64,000 bases of DNA from JAJACP01 sp964350245 (GCA_964350245.1 CAYGJC010000007.1:1-64000), one strand, 5' to 3'. Shown: positions 15,918 through 25,604, counted from the stretch's first letter. Notes: generated from the sequence alone by a model not told the origin. Numbers and translations: made by a program.

Positions 15918-16490
15918 CTATTGATGAGAGTAGAAGTGACCGATGGACCTGGCAATAGGGCAAAATAGGGAACGATCAACATTGCCCTCTTGATCGATCA
16001 CAGAGTGGTCAACATGGATATTGACAACGCGGCCTAAAACCAGATCCACGCTGGGATCACCCACTTCGATCATCCGATCTAAAACACACTCCAGTTGGGC
16101 AAGCGTACCTAAAACGCGAGGAACAGCTATTTTTGTTGAGGGAAGTAGTTGAAGCTTTGCCTCATCGATCTCACTGACGTGAGAAGGGTAGTGGCGACTG
16201 GTTAGGTTAAGAGCTTCATCAAAATGCGTGGGGCAAATATTGACAACAAACTCTTTGGTAAGGCGGATGTTGTGAGCTGTATCCTTCATCCCTCCTTCTT
16301 TGTGTCGACCTACGCTAATGGAGAGGATACAGGGAGATGTGCAGACAATATTGAAGTATGAGTAAGGGGCTGCATTCACGGTCCCGCCCTCCCCTAAAGA
16401 GGTGACAAAGGCAATGGGACGTGGAGTAACCAAAGCCTTGAGCATTTTGGATGAGTCAAAAGAAGTTTGATCTTGAGAAAGATACTGCAT
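15918..16490 (-). CDS. Flavin reductase family (FMN-binding split barrel) protein
   Basis: Protein of 190 residues. The region VTPRPIAFVTSLGEGGTVNAAPYSYFNIVCTSPCILSISVG matches the DIM6/NTAB flavin reductase-like domain: Pro-Arg-Pro at the FMN pocket, followed by NAAPYSYFN and PP/SP-type strands. Such enzymes bind FMN and reduce flavins or aromatic substrates with NAD(P)H. It lies upstream of the AbiE operon on the same strand and 11 bases downstream of the oppA stop codon, so it may share the oppA message read from the other side of the operators. Physiological substrate unknown. Confidence 0.85.
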   Translation of the reverse strand: MQYLSQDQTSFDSSKMLKALVTPRPIAFVTSLGEGGTVNAAPYSYFNIVCTSPCILSISVGRHKEGGMKDTAHNIRLTKEFVVNICPTHFDEALNLTSRHYPSHVSEIDEAKLQLLPSTKIAVPRVLGTLAQLECVLDRMIEVGDPSVDLVLGRVVNIHVDHSVIDQEGNVDRSLFCPIARSIGHFYSHQ

Positions 16491-16501
16491 AATCGGTGAA
16501 A

Positions 16502-18088
16502 TTATAGAGCATTATATCTTTTTTGGGCATGTTTAAGGTCATAAATACCTAATTCGGTGAGAGCAATATTCACATCCTTTTTCTGAAGATATTGAAAATT
16601 ATGCGTAAAAAGGGGGATAGCAGGCATTTCATCAATCAAGCACCACTCAGCAGCCTTTAAAAGGGCGTTGCGGCAAATTGGGTTGGTGGCAAAGTCGGAT
16701 TGCTGAAGATACTCTTGAAATAGGGGACTCTCCCAGCCGCAATAGTTGGAAAGACTCTCCTTGTCTCGAAAAAGATCAAAATAAAACATAGGATCTTGAT
16801 AAAGAGTGGTCAGGTGGAGGGCTCCTATCTCGTAATTTTTACTCTTTAGATCTGCTGAGTGTACATTCCACTCCGAACACTTTAAGTGTACCTCAATCCC
16901 CAAATTCTCTTTCCAGCTTTGCTGGACAAATTCAGCCATCTTCTTTTGACCGGAAAGCTCTGCATAAGAAAGAGTAAGCGTGGGGAATGTGGCGCGTGTT
17001 AATCCGAGCTCTTTCAGTGCCTGATCGAAGAGAAGCAGGCAGTCTTTTTTTTCCTTCTCAAGCTCTGCTGGCAGAATCAGGGAGAGAGGCTCCGGCAGCA
17101 AAGAGAGGGCTCCGTGCTGGCCAAAGAAGAGGTGTTTGGTGAATAATTCGCGGTCAATACTGGCGCTGAGCGCTTGGCGTAAGAATTTATTATTTAAAGG
17201 GGAGTGGGTTGTATTAATCAGCAGATAAAAAATACGTGAGACGACTGTAGATTTGAGTTGCTTCCCCTCAACTAGTGTCGGAATCACATCGAAAGGAAGG
17301 GTGCTGAAGGGATCTCCCACAACGTCAAGATCGCCTTTTTCAAAAAGTCCCAGTGCCGTCATGGGATCACGGATCATGAGAAAATTCACACGATCAACCT
17401 GAACGGAGGGTGCATCCCAATAGGATAGGTTTTTATCAAAAACAAGACATTCGTCTGGGGTGTGTTGAGCCAAAGTATAGGGGCCATTGTAATGGATGGG
17501 TTCCTCAATAGAAGGTGTATAGAGAGGCAGAAAAAAAGAGGTTGCGGTTAGATCGAGAAAATAAGGTGTGGGCTGCTCAAGCTCAACAACTAAGGTTTTT
17601 TTGTCGGGGCAGCTAATACATACTGCGTCACAAGAAATTTGACCACTCTTTGCGCGCTCAGCATTTTTTATGGGGTAGAATAGGTCGCTTCTGACACAAG
17701 GTGTAGCTGGATCCAGAGCAAATTTCCAGGCTTTTTCGAAGTGGTGTGAGGTTACAGGCTCGCCGTTTGACCAAACGTGAGGGCGGATGTGAAAGGTGTA
17801 AACCGTTTGTGTAGAATCGACCTCAACTCTTTCTGCAGCGGCCGGCTGAAGGTTACCCTTCGCATCTTTGCGCATGAGGGGTTCGTAAAGGGCAAGATAA
17901 AGACACCTTGAGCGTAAGTCAACCCCAACATAAGGGTTTAATGAGGGCGGATCGCCTTCTTGGAGATTGAGGGTAAGAGATGTTTTAGGCGCCTCTTCAG
18001 TCGGGGAGCAGCCTCCTAAGAGAAGGCTTACCATCACCAGGGGAAGGATCCAGTGCAGAAATTTCTTTATCAAAGAAAACCTCATCAA
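16502..18088 (-). CDS. oppA: OppA-like peptide ABC transporter substrate-binding lipoprotein
   Basis: Protein of 528 residues of the SBP_bac_5 family. The lipobox LLGGC has Cys27 as the lipidation site, so the protein is anchored in a membrane facing the periplasm. SBP landmarks follow: GDPPSLNPYVGVDLRSRCLYLALYEPLMR, the cluster-5 block YTFHIRPHVWSNGEPVTSHHF, and SVSASIDRELF-like sequence in LRQALSASIDRELFTKHLF. It should bind oligopeptides for the Opp importer; the permease and ATPase genes are not in this window. Its signal-peptide region overlaps the 3' end of the upstream gene by 92 nt in another frame. Confidence 0.92.
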   Translation of the reverse strand: MMRFSLIKKFLHWILPLVMVSLLLGGCSPTEEAPKTSLTLNLQEGDPPSLNPYVGVDLRSRCLYLALYEPLMRKDAKGNLQPAAAERVEVDSTQTVYTFHIRPHVWSNGEPVTSHHFEKAWKFALDPATPCVRSDLFYPIKNAERAKSGQISCDAVCISCPDKKTLVVELEQPTPYFLDLTATSFFLPLYTPSIEEPIHYNGPYTLAQHTPDECLVFDKNLSYWDAPSVQVDRVNFLMIRDPMTALGLFEKGDLDVVGDPFSTLPFDVIPTLVEGKQLKSTVVSRIFYLLINTTHSPLNNKFLRQALSASIDRELFTKHLFFGQHGALSLLPEPLSLILPAELEKEKKDCLLLFDQALKELGLTRATFPTLTLSYAELSGQKKMAEFVQQSWKENLGIEVHLKCSEWNVHSADLKSKNYEIGALHLTTLYQDPMFYFDLFRDKESLSNYCGWESPLFQEYLQQSDFATNPICRNALLKAAEWCLIDEMPAIPLFTHNFQYLQKKDVNIALTELGIYDLKHAQKRYNAL

Positions 18089-20927
18089 GTTTTAAACATC
18101 CATTAATGTGCCAGCCCACTCCTTTGACCTCATCCTGCACAAGCCCATATGAAATTTGACACAAAAGAGGAAAGACAGGCGCTTCTTCGATCAACAGTCT
18201 CTCAATTTCCTTAATAGAATCTAAATTATTTTGATTTTTGTCAATTTGATTAAAAAGTCTTTCATATTCTTCGTGGTTTAAACTGTATGGATTACTGGGT
18301 GAGGACCTGAAAAAGTTCAGGTAATATTGAGGGTGATTAAACAAATCGCGTCTGAAAAGGCCTCCTAACTGAAAGAGTCCTTTTTCAAGGGCGGATGAAA
18401 ATTCGTTCCAAGGAAGCTCTTTGGTTACGAGTGTGATTCCCAGAGCCTCTTTCCACTGTTTTTTTAGCTCGGCGGCCAAATTTTTTTCAAAAGCCAGGTT
18501 TGAATGGATCAGTTCGAGCTTTGGAAAAGAGTTTCGGTCCATCTTCAGCTCCCGAAGTGCTTCTGTAAACAAGTGGTTTGCCTGTGCGCAATCTCCTTCT
18601 AAGTTCAATTGAGTGTGTGCATGCTCGGCTGGTAGAGGAGAAGAGTGAGGTAGTTGTTTATAAAAGGTTTCGGCTGCAATTTTTTTGCGGTTTAAAGCGA
18701 TGTTGAGAGCCTGTCTAACTTGCTTATTATTTAAAGGAAAAGAGTGGATGTTGCAGTGTATCCAGAAAATACGTGAAATCTGTTTGGAAACTAATGTATG
18801 TTTTGAAGCCGCAGCTTCTAATTTAGAGAAGCTAAGGGGGCTGAGAGGGTCACCGATGATATCAAGTTCACGGTTAGAAAATTTTTCATAGGTTTTATCT
18901 ATATCGCTTTCCATATCAAAAATCATGCCATTGATTTTAAGGTTTTTGCTGTTCCAATAAAAAGGATTACGAGAAAGTGAGATCGAAGAGTTGTGCTCCC
19001 ATTTCTCCAAGTCAAAAGGGCCGTTAAAGTATTTGGGTTCTTCAGAATCTCCAAATAAGGGGAAAAACAACGGTGTAGCCACAAGGTGAAGAAAGTAGTG
19101 ACAAGGAGACTCTAGATGGACATACAGAGTTTTATGGTCTTTCGCATAAACGCGTACAGCATCCTTTGGGAGGAGACCTTCTCTTGCTTGCTCTGCATTT
19201 TTGATCAGAAAAAATAGTTTAGGACAAAGAAAAGAGGGAACACTATCCATCAGTGCCTTTTTCCAAGAGCGCTCAAAGTCGTAGGCGGAAACCTCTTTTC
19301 CATTCGACCAGGCTGATTCGCGCAGGTGGAACGTATACTCCAAACCTGAAGGATCCACGTCAATCTGCTTGGCCAAAGCCGGTTCGGGCTCTCCTTTTCC
19401 ATTCACACGGGTTAAACCTTCAAAAAGCAAGTTACATAAAGTGTGGCAGTGGATATCGGAGGCTAAACGAGGATTGAGAGAGGAGGGGTCACCTCCTTGT
19501 AGGTTGAGACGTAAAATATTTTTGGCATATGAGTGATGCTTCTTATCGACCTCTGCAATTGAGTTTTTTGTGAGTTCAAGCAATGAAAGATCACCCTCTG
19601 GGCTTCGGGCAAAAAAACAGAGGTAGTAGAGCTCCTTCTCCCGAAGATGGGTGAAAGAGATTGAAGAATTTGCAGATAATATATTTGGAGGAATATCTGT
19701 GAGCCAAGAGGGCTGGCTGGTTTTCACTACCACAATTTCGGTCTGATTGGAAAAGTAAGATTCAATTCTGTATTTAGAATCTAAATCGATCTCTTGATTC
19801 AGACACTTATGCACGATTTTAAGAAGGTTGAGATACGTGGGAGTCGAGATGATGGCCCGCATATAATTGGGCTTGATGTTATAGAATAAGTCTTCCAGAA
19901 AAAAATACTCTAAACCCGCTTGAGAACAGGCATGGATGATATCCATCAACTGCTCGTCCTCTTTCATGATTAGGCCGCCGTTGTAGTCACGCACCTGACC
20001 AAAGGTGTTTTCCAAAACCTTCTTGATGCTATGACGCGCATCGCGCAGGTTGATTTTGTTCTCCCTTTCGCACAAAGAGGAGTTGAGCCGGAATCTTAAA
20101 ATAGAGGCTTCTTTGGGGTAGTGCTTGTGAAGCACATCTACAATCAAAGATTTTTCAAGCACAATTTCAATTGAAGAGGGAGAGCGAGAAATCAGGGTTG
20201 CGATCGATTCAGACTCCTCTTTCATCACCCTAACCAAAATGACAACAAAGGCAACTTTATGTTCAAAGTATTCTGAAAAAGAAATGATAATTTGGGGGAT
20301 GTCGTTCACCTGGGTCAATTCTTTACTCAGAAGAGTGATGTACTTAAAAGAGCTCTCCTCTATTTCGGGGAGGGCGAGGGGTTGCAGTGTTTGCTCTATT
20401 TTTTTCTGCAAGACAGCCTCGATTGAGGCGCCCAGTTTTTTGATTTCTGCTGTTGAAAAATAACCGCCCCGCATTTTTTCGATCTCAAGATAAAAAAATT
20501 CAGTTTGCTGCTCTGAAAAGTTTAAAACCGAATCCTTGACAGGTCGGATTCCAGAGACAAGGTGCTGAATACTATCGATAATCCGGTTCTCATTCAGCCA
20601 TTCATATTTATTTAAATAGGATGTTGAAATCACAATTCCACAGATGGACCTACAGGGGGATAGGATGCGTGTAAAGAGTTGTAATTGAGCAGAGGATCGC
20701 TCCTTGATCCGCTCAGCATGCCGGCAGTGCGCACTCAGCATCCTCAGAATGAGCGTGTCTGAGCGTTTGATGAGGAAGGATTCAGGGATGTGGGCAAGCA
20801 TCCGCAGGATTGTGTGCGCCACTTTCTTCGGAAAAAAATGGGGGAAGCGTGCATGCAGACTATGAATTTTTTTACAGCATTGCACACCTCGCTTTCCATA
20901 AATCAGTTCGACTAACCCCTGCTCCAT
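17997..20927 (-). CDS. Large fusion of an unknown domain to an OppA-like substrate-binding domain
   Basis: Protein of 976 residues. Residues ~472-950 are an SBP_bac_5 domain, paralogous to the next gene (LRLNLQGGDPSSLNPRL, YTFHLRESAWSNGKEVSAYDFERSWKKAL, VRQALNIALNRKKIA). The first ~470 residues match nothing I recognise; they are Lys/Glu-rich and helical with stretches such as NTFGQVRDYNGGLIMKEDEQ. No signal peptide or lipobox is visible, so it should be cytoplasmic. Substrate-binding domains fused to cytoplasmic N-terminal domains are known in SgrR regulators, but SgrR has a short winged helix, not this. It may sense peptides or be a chlamydia-specific protein. The C-terminal ~25 residues overlap oppA and look like read-through. 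Confidence 0.75.
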   Translation of the reverse strand: MEQGLVELIYGKRGVQCCKKIHSLHARFPHFFPKKVAHTILRMLAHIPESFLIKRSDTLILRMLSAHCRHAERIKERSSAQLQLFTRILSPCRSICGIVISTSYLNKYEWLNENRIIDSIQHLVSGIRPVKDSVLNFSEQQTEFFYLEIEKMRGGYFSTAEIKKLGASIEAVLQKKIEQTLQPLALPEIEESSFKYITLLSKELTQVNDIPQIIISFSEYFEHKVAFVVILVRVMKEESESIATLISRSPSSIEIVLEKSLIVDVLHKHYPKEASILRFRLNSSLCERENKINLRDARHSIKKVLENTFGQVRDYNGGLIMKEDEQLMDIIHACSQAGLEYFFLEDLFYNIKPNYMRAIISTPTYLNLLKIVHKCLNQEIDLDSKYRIESYFSNQTEIVVVKTSQPSWLTDIPPNILSANSSISFTHLREKELYYLCFFARSPEGDLSLLELTKNSIAEVDKKHHSYAKNILRLNLQGGDPSSLNPRLASDIHCHTLCNLLFEGLTRVNGKGEPEPALAKQIDVDPSGLEYTFHLRESAWSNGKEVSAYDFERSWKKALMDSVPSFLCPKLFFLIKNAEQAREGLLPKDAVRVYAKDHKTLYVHLESPCHYFLHLVATPLFFPLFGDSEEPKYFNGPFDLEKWEHNSSISLSRNPFYWNSKNLKINGMIFDMESDIDKTYEKFSNRELDIIGDPLSPLSFSKLEAAASKHTLVSKQISRIFWIHCNIHSFPLNNKQVRQALNIALNRKKIAAETFYKQLPHSSPLPAEHAHTQLNLEGDCAQANHLFTEALRELKMDRNSFPKLELIHSNLAFEKNLAAELKKQWKEALGITLVTKELPWNEFSSALEKGLFQLGGLFRRDLFNHPQYYLNFFRSSPSNPYSLNHEEYERLFNQIDKNQNNLDSIKEIERLLIEEAPVFPLLCQISYGLVQDEVKGVGWHINGCLKLDEVFFDKEISALDPSPGDGKPSLRRLLPD

Positions 20928-20981
20928 ACGAAAGATGGTTAAGGAAAGCTAGATATCAGTCAATAGCTGTTTAGAGTCTGT

Positions 20982-21467
20982 TTACCCTCGTCCATCCGTC
21001 ATCATAAATGTTTGGGTTGCAATCTTAGTATTATTAATCCACGCTTCAACCCGATAATTGCCCATAGGCCACAACCCCTCATACCAGTTACGTGGCCATT
21101 GCCAGGAACCAACGAAAGAGGCTCTCGCTTGATCTCGGTTCACAAATCGAGGGCCTCCTCCTTCTGCTAGCAGATGTCCATCTGCGGTAAGGAACTTGAA
21201 TATAACAGTGAATTCTTGATCACGCACATTGTGAAGTAAATTCTGGACATCCAGTTCCGCATAAACAGTTGTTGCTGCTTCCGATTGCGTTTTTTGGGGA
21301 TAAAACGCATGTCGTGGGCGCGAATGCTTTATTTCTGGATCGAATTCATAGAGTCTAAATGAATTAAGTCTGATTTGTGGAGCTTCTGCCTGCGCCGAAG
21401 CCCCCCATTGAGCATAAAGAGATCCTATAGATACGATAGATCCAATTAACAAAGCTCTAAAAAACAT
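20982..21467 (-). CDS. Secreted hypothetical protein
   Basis: Unrecognised protein of 161 residues with a signal peptide (MFFRALLIGSIVSIGSLYA, cut before QWGASAQ). The ATG at 21467 has AGGAGG seven bases upstream; a GTG two codons earlier is in frame but sits on the ribosome-binding site. The mature part reads like a single immunoglobulin-type or beta-sandwich domain: TTVYAELDVQNLL, FTVIFKFLTADGHLLAEGGG, WPMGNYRVEAWINNTKIATQTFMM. Probably periplasmic or surface-exposed. The Tag gene lies 39 bases downstream-side on the same strand. Confidence 0.7.
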   Translation of the reverse strand: MFFRALLIGSIVSIGSLYAQWGASAQAEAPQIRLNSFRLYEFDPEIKHSRPRHAFYPQKTQSEAATTVYAELDVQNLLHNVRDQEFTVIFKFLTADGHLLAEGGGPRFVNRDQARASFVGSWQWPRNWYEGLWPMGNYRVEAWINNTKIATQTFMMTDGRG

Positions 21468-21505
21468 AACCACTCCTCCTTTTTGACTCTTTGTAACCGC
21501 AGAAG

Positions 21506-22102
21506 TTATTTTTGTCTAATCCAGCAGGTGATTAGGTGATCATCGACCATGCCCACAGCCTGCATGAACGCGTACATAATGGTGGGCCCGACAAAAGACA
21601 TCCCTCTTTTTTTTAAGTCTTTGGAAAGAGTGCGGCTGATTTCAGTTTCAGTAGGAAGATCTTTAATTGTTTCCCATTGATTGATAATCGGTTGATTGTT
21701 GACAAACTGCCAAAGATAGCGATCAAAAGAGCCAAATTCTTGTTGAATAGCTAAAAAAGCAATGGCATTTTTGCGGGCGCTAAAGATTTTCAGTCGATTG
21801 CGGATGATGGCTGAATTTTTGGTTAGTCCTTCTAGCTCTGTGTCCGTCATGGCTGCGACTTTAGCTGGCTCAAAATTGTGGAATGCCTCCCGATAAGCGT
21901 CCCTCCTTTTCAGGATGGTTTCCCAACTTAAACCTGCCTGAGCTCCCTCCAAAATCAGCATTTCGAAAAGAGCACGCTCGTCATGCTCAGGAAGGCCCCA
22001 CTCATGGTCGTGGTAGGCAGCGTAAAAGGCTTTTCCGGGCTCATTTCCAAAACATCTTTTCTTCAAGGTGTTGTCCTGTTTGTAGTTTCCACAAGTTGGC
22101 AT
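21506..22102 (-). CDS. tag: DNA-3-methyladenine glycosylase I
   Basis: Protein of 198 residues. It carries RCFGNEPGKAFYAAYHDHEWG and LFEMLILEGAQAGLSWETILKRRDAYREAFHNFEPAKVAAM, the Tag signature, and near the end DDHLITCW, which supplies the zinc-binding His and Cys together with the N-terminal Cys and His. It removes 3-methyladenine from alkylated DNA to start base-excision repair. The first ATG overlaps the ABC-exporter gene by 62 nt; a TTG at 22066 giving (M)KKRCFGNE is an alternative that fits the usual N-terminus better. Confidence 0.92.
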   Translation of the reverse strand: MPTCGNYKQDNTLKKRCFGNEPGKAFYAAYHDHEWGLPEHDERALFEMLILEGAQAGLSWETILKRRDAYREAFHNFEPAKVAAMTDTELEGLTKNSAIIRNRLKIFSARKNAIAFLAIQQEFGSFDRYLWQFVNNQPIINQWETIKDLPTETEISRTLSKDLKKRGMSFVGPTIMYAFMQAVGMVDDHLITCWIRQK

Positions 22103-23834
22103 AGATTTTTTTGTGTTTCAAAAGCTCTTCATGGGCGCCACTTTCTACAATTTTTCCTTGCTGAAGCACATGAATGATGTCTGCATTTCTCACTGTAGAC
22201 AAACGGTGAGCAATCATGATCACTGTCCGCCCTACGATGATGTGTTCAAGTGATTTCTGGATGGCAAGCTCTGTTTCATTATCCACAGCTGAGGTTGCCT
22301 CATCGAGAATCAGAATAGGCGGGTTTTTGATAACCTCGCGCGCAATGGTGAGTCTTTGTCTCTGTCCTCCCGACAGCCTTTGTCCTCTCTCTCCAATCAC
22401 AGTATCATATCCTTGGGGAAGTCTAGTGATAAAGTCGTGCGCCTCGGCTAACTTAGCTGCTTCGATAATGCGTTCTCGGGGCATCGACCGCTCTGGGTAG
22501 GCAATATTTTCCGCCACGGTACCATGAAAAAGAAAGACATCTTGGCTAACCAGCCCAATGGCTCTTCTCAAGTCGTGAATGTCAAGAGCATCTAACTTCA
22601 TTCCATCTAGCTCAATCGATCCACTGTCTGGCTCATAAAACCGAAATAAAAGCTTCAAAAGTGTCGATTTGCCCGATCCTGTTGTTCCCACAAAAGCGAC
22701 AGTGTTGCCACTGGGGATTTGAGTTGAAAAGTTTTCAAACACGGGATGTTCTTTGTCATAGGCAAAGGTAATATTTTTGAACTGAATGTCTCCTTTGACA
22801 GCCTCCCTTGGCAGCGCTTTTCCACTTTGAACAATCGAAATGGGAATTTTCAAAAGATCAAGAATCCGTGTAGTAGAGGCCATGGTTCTTTGAAAGTTAA
22901 CCGTCACCTCGGCCAGCATAGTCAATGGCCACAAAAGACGTTGTGTGAGGAAGACAAGCATCCCATAAATCCCGACGCTCAAATAGCCCTTGATTGTCAA
23001 AAGGCCACCGTAGATGAGAGTGGCCAGAAACCCGAACAAGATCGCAATGCGAATCACAGGTGTCACAAGGGCGCTTAGCTTGATTGTTTCCTGGTTGGCT
23101 TGGCAATACTCCTCACTCACACGTTGAATCTCTTCATATTCCACCTCCTCTGCTGCCAGACTTTTAATCGTGAGCATGCCTGTTAAGGTGTTGGTTAGAC
23201 GGCTGGCAATGGCCCCTGCTTTTTGTCTCACTTCCAAAAACTTGGGTGCCAGTTTGCTTTGAAAAAAGAAGGCTCCAGCAACGATCACCGGAATAGGAAG
23301 AATCGCCCATACTGCAATCTGAGGGGCAAGAAGAAAAAAGATAAGGCCGATGGTGAATGTCGAAAAAAGAATTTGGATGATTTGGTTAACACCATTTTCA
23401 AGGAATCGTTCGAGCTGATTGATGTCATCATTCAGAATAGAAATGAGATTGCCCGTACGTAGTTGATCAAATGTTGCCTGGTCCATTTTTTGTACATGCT
23501 CTGTCGTCTCCATACGCAGAGCATGTTGAATTTTTTGTGCTAAATTTCTCCAATTCAGTGAGTAGAGGTATTCGAATAGAGACTCAAGACCCCAAATCAA
23601 AAATGCAAAAATACCGAGAAGAATCAGCTGAGTTTCCATGCGTATGATACCCAGTTGTGCCAGCCACGAATTTTTTTGTTGCACCACCACATCAATTGCA
23701 ACACCGATTAGAATCTCAGGGGCGATATCAAACAGCTTGTTAAGAATGGAGTAGAGTGTAGCAAGGAGATACTGGCCTTTAAAGGGACGTAGGTATGATA
23801 AGAGACGAAGAATGGGTGGTTTAGGCTTTGACAT
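22041..23834 (-). CDS. ABC exporter, fused permease-ATPase (multidrug/lipid type)
   Basis: Protein of 597 residues: six hydrophobic segments in residues ~20-320 followed by a nucleotide-binding domain with Walker A GTTGSGKST, Q-loop SQDVFLFHG, signature LSGGQRQRL, Walker B ILILDEATS and switch His in IAHRLSTV. It works as a homodimer or heterodimer in the inner membrane and exports lipids, drugs or peptides. The AEEVEYEEIQRVSEEY segment between TM helices is typical of the YheI/MsbA group. Distinct from the second ABC exporter at the right end. Confidence 0.9.
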   Translation of the reverse strand: MSKPKPPILRLLSYLRPFKGQYLLATLYSILNKLFDIAPEILIGVAIDVVVQQKNSWLAQLGIIRMETQLILLGIFAFLIWGLESLFEYLYSLNWRNLAQKIQHALRMETTEHVQKMDQATFDQLRTGNLISILNDDINQLERFLENGVNQIIQILFSTFTIGLIFFLLAPQIAVWAILPIPVIVAGAFFFQSKLAPKFLEVRQKAGAIASRLTNTLTGMLTIKSLAAEEVEYEEIQRVSEEYCQANQETIKLSALVTPVIRIAILFGFLATLIYGGLLTIKGYLSVGIYGMLVFLTQRLLWPLTMLAEVTVNFQRTMASTTRILDLLKIPISIVQSGKALPREAVKGDIQFKNITFAYDKEHPVFENFSTQIPSGNTVAFVGTTGSGKSTLLKLLFRFYEPDSGSIELDGMKLDALDIHDLRRAIGLVSQDVFLFHGTVAENIAYPERSMPRERIIEAAKLAEAHDFITRLPQGYDTVIGERGQRLSGGQRQRLTIAREVIKNPPILILDEATSAVDNETELAIQKSLEHIIVGRTVIMIAHRLSTVRNADIIHVLQQGKIVESGAHEELLKHKKIYANLWKLQTGQHLEEKMFWK

Positions 23835-23963
23835 GGCCGTTCATGTTAGGATGGTTAAGGCTTAAAAGCAAATCTTTCCTTACAAAATCACTTGAGATAA
23901 AACAGGTGATTTTTTAACGTCCCGATCTGAATATGACTTTAACCTGAAAAAGGCCTTACCACT

Positions 23964-25049
23964 ATGGGTGCACCAAAGATTTGTCTGACTATGTTACTCT
24001 CATTCGCTTTTTGTATTTATGGGACGTGCAGTGAACAACCTCCTGCTTACGAAATCATTAAGGTGCCCATTGTGCCTCCGGATCATTATGAACAAATGGC
24101 TGCCTCGTACGAGCAAATGGCAGCGGCGTACGCGCAGCTTGCTTGTCAATACCACAATAGTTGGGGAACAGTCAGCCTTGGAGCTGACTATCTCTGCTGG
24201 CATGCCGATAATGATACCTTAGATTATGCTATCGATGGGGTGGGAACTAACCTCAAAGGTCAGGCTTATAGTCTAGATGCTGGATGGCAAAGTGGATTTC
24301 GAGCGTTTGCCGGCTACTTTTTTCCTTGCGATGACTGGTTGCTAAATTTCAGCTGGACACATTTTGCACCCAGTGAAACCCAGTCGACAAGGCCTAGTAC
24401 GGGTTTGACCCTCTATCCCAATAGGGGGACTCCAGTTACTAATTTTACTCCGTTACTCGATGCGAGAGCATCATGGAGTTTGTGCTTAGATACTCTCAAA
24501 TCAGGCTTGAGTTATGTTTTTTGGACCCGGCATAGTCTTTCATTGACTCCATACATCGGCATTAGATGGGACCGGATCTCCGACAAATTTGATGTGACGT
24601 ACACTAAAGCGGCTGCGCCCACAACTCAGTTTGTTTACATTCATCAAGATGTGAATGCCGTTGGTCCTTCCTTTGGAATCGGGTCTGAGTGGAACTTTTA
24701 TCGTAATCTTTCCTTATTCGGTGATTTTCAATGGGCCGCTCTTTGGTCGCGTTATAGAGTCTCTTATCGTTTAGATGTTGTACAAGCTGCTTTGACCTCG
24801 GATATCAATACGGGAGAAAAAAAGTATTTCTCTAAACATACATTAGACTTTTTAGTCGGAGTTAAGTGGGAGTGTCGAATCAATTCGCGATCGGGTGTTA
24901 TTGTCAAACTCGGTTGGGAGAACCTGATATGGTTTGACTATGGCGAGAGTTTTTATTTTGTTGATACCGTTACGGATGGAGTCACTGTGCGTGCCACGGG
25001 CGATCTTACCATAAGTGGACTGACAGTTAGGGCTAATGTCTTCTTTTGA
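23964..25049 (+). CDS. Lpg1974/MOMP-like outer-membrane porin
   Basis: Protein of 361 residues. Signal peptide (MGAPKICLTMLLSFAFCIYGTCS), then a short heptad-like segment repeating YEQMAASYEQMAAAYAQL, then a barrel opening with the Lpg1974 landmark LGADYLCWHADNDTLDYA. Further typical blocks: GFRAFAGYFF, LTPYIGIRWDRISDKF, GPSFGIGSEWNFYRNLSLFG, and a final strand ending VRANVFF. This family supplies major porin-like proteins in Legionella and in environmental chlamydiae. The coiled-coil-like N-terminal stretch may oligomerise it. Confidence 0.82.
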   Translation: MGAPKICLTMLLSFAFCIYGTCSEQPPAYEIIKVPIVPPDHYEQMAASYEQMAAAYAQLACQYHNSWGTVSLGADYLCWHADNDTLDYAIDGVGTNLKGQAYSLDAGWQSGFRAFAGYFFPCDDWLLNFSWTHFAPSETQSTRPSTGLTLYPNRGTPVTNFTPLLDARASWSLCLDTLKSGLSYVFWTRHSLSLTPYIGIRWDRISDKFDVTYTKAAAPTTQFVYIHQDVNAVGPSFGIGSEWNFYRNLSLFGDFQWAALWSRYRVSYRLDVVQAALTSDINTGEKKYFSKHTLDFLVGVKWECRINSRSGVIVKLGWENLIWFDYGESFYFVDTVTDGVTVRATGDLTISGLTVRANVFF

Positions 25050-25090
25050 TGAGTTAAGTGTGTGGGATAATTGAAAAAAGATATTTTCAT

Positions 25091-25597
25091 TCAAGAATCG
25101 CAGTCACCCAATCCACACTGTAGAAGGGTTGTGATGATGTTGGCCAGAGCGACGAAGAATACTGAGAAAAATGCCAGCTGTCCCCACCAGTTTGCACGTG
25201 CAATCTGGGACTCATTTTTTTGTGGAGCAAAGATAAAAGTAAGAAGAGCTATGTAGGCAACACAACTGGCAAAGACAATAAAAGACCACGTATAAAGGCT
25301 GAGACCCCAAAAAGGTTTTCCAAAAACTGGGGTACCTGGGCAAACATGTAGGGCGATTTGCCTTAAAGCGACAAATCCACCGAAGATAGCTGATAGCAGA
25401 GATAAGCTGTAATGTCTTCTTTGGATGCCAAACTTGACGTTCAACAAGGCTCCTAACGCAACACCTAGCATCCCTAAGCGTTGAAGCAGGCACAAGGGGC
25501 AAGGCTGTTCACCTTCGATAAACTGAAAGCCGAAAGCTCCCCATAGAACACAGGAAAGGATAAGAGCCATCAGCGCGTTTAAATTTCTCTCTGCCAT
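25091..25597 (-). CDS. dsbB: DsbB-family disulfide bond formation protein
   Basis: Protein of 168 residues with four or five TM helices. The N-terminal periplasmic pair Cys33-Pro-Leu-Cys36 follows EGEQP, then LLQRLGML. The second loop has LRQIALHVCPGTPVFG and GLSLYTWSF, a pattern of a DsbB subfamily that differs from E. coli DsbB. The tail ends CGLGDC. DsbB passes electrons from DsbA to quinones, keeping the periplasm oxidising. Here it lies among cysteine-containing outer-membrane proteins, which fits chlamydiae, whose envelopes are disulfide cross-linked. A small membrane-protein gene lies 7 bases upstream. Confidence 0.88.
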   Translation of the reverse strand: MAERNLNALMALILSCVLWGAFGFQFIEGEQPCPLCLLQRLGMLGVALGALLNVKFGIQRRHYSLSLLSAIFGGFVALRQIALHVCPGTPVFGKPFWGLSLYTWSFIVFASCVAYIALLTFIFAPQKNESQIARANWWGQLAFFSVFFVALANIITTLLQCGLGDCDS

Positions 25598-25604
25598 AAG
25601 TGTT

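Noticed and set aside
17997..20927. SgrR-type transcription regulator
   Set aside because: The C-terminal domain fits, but I see no winged helix and the N-terminal part is several times too long.
23884..23913. Hairpin AAAATCAC...GTGATTTT followed by T run upstream of the porin at 23964
   Set aside because: It looks like a terminator on the plus strand, but no plus-strand gene precedes it; it could be a leader structure, not enough to call.
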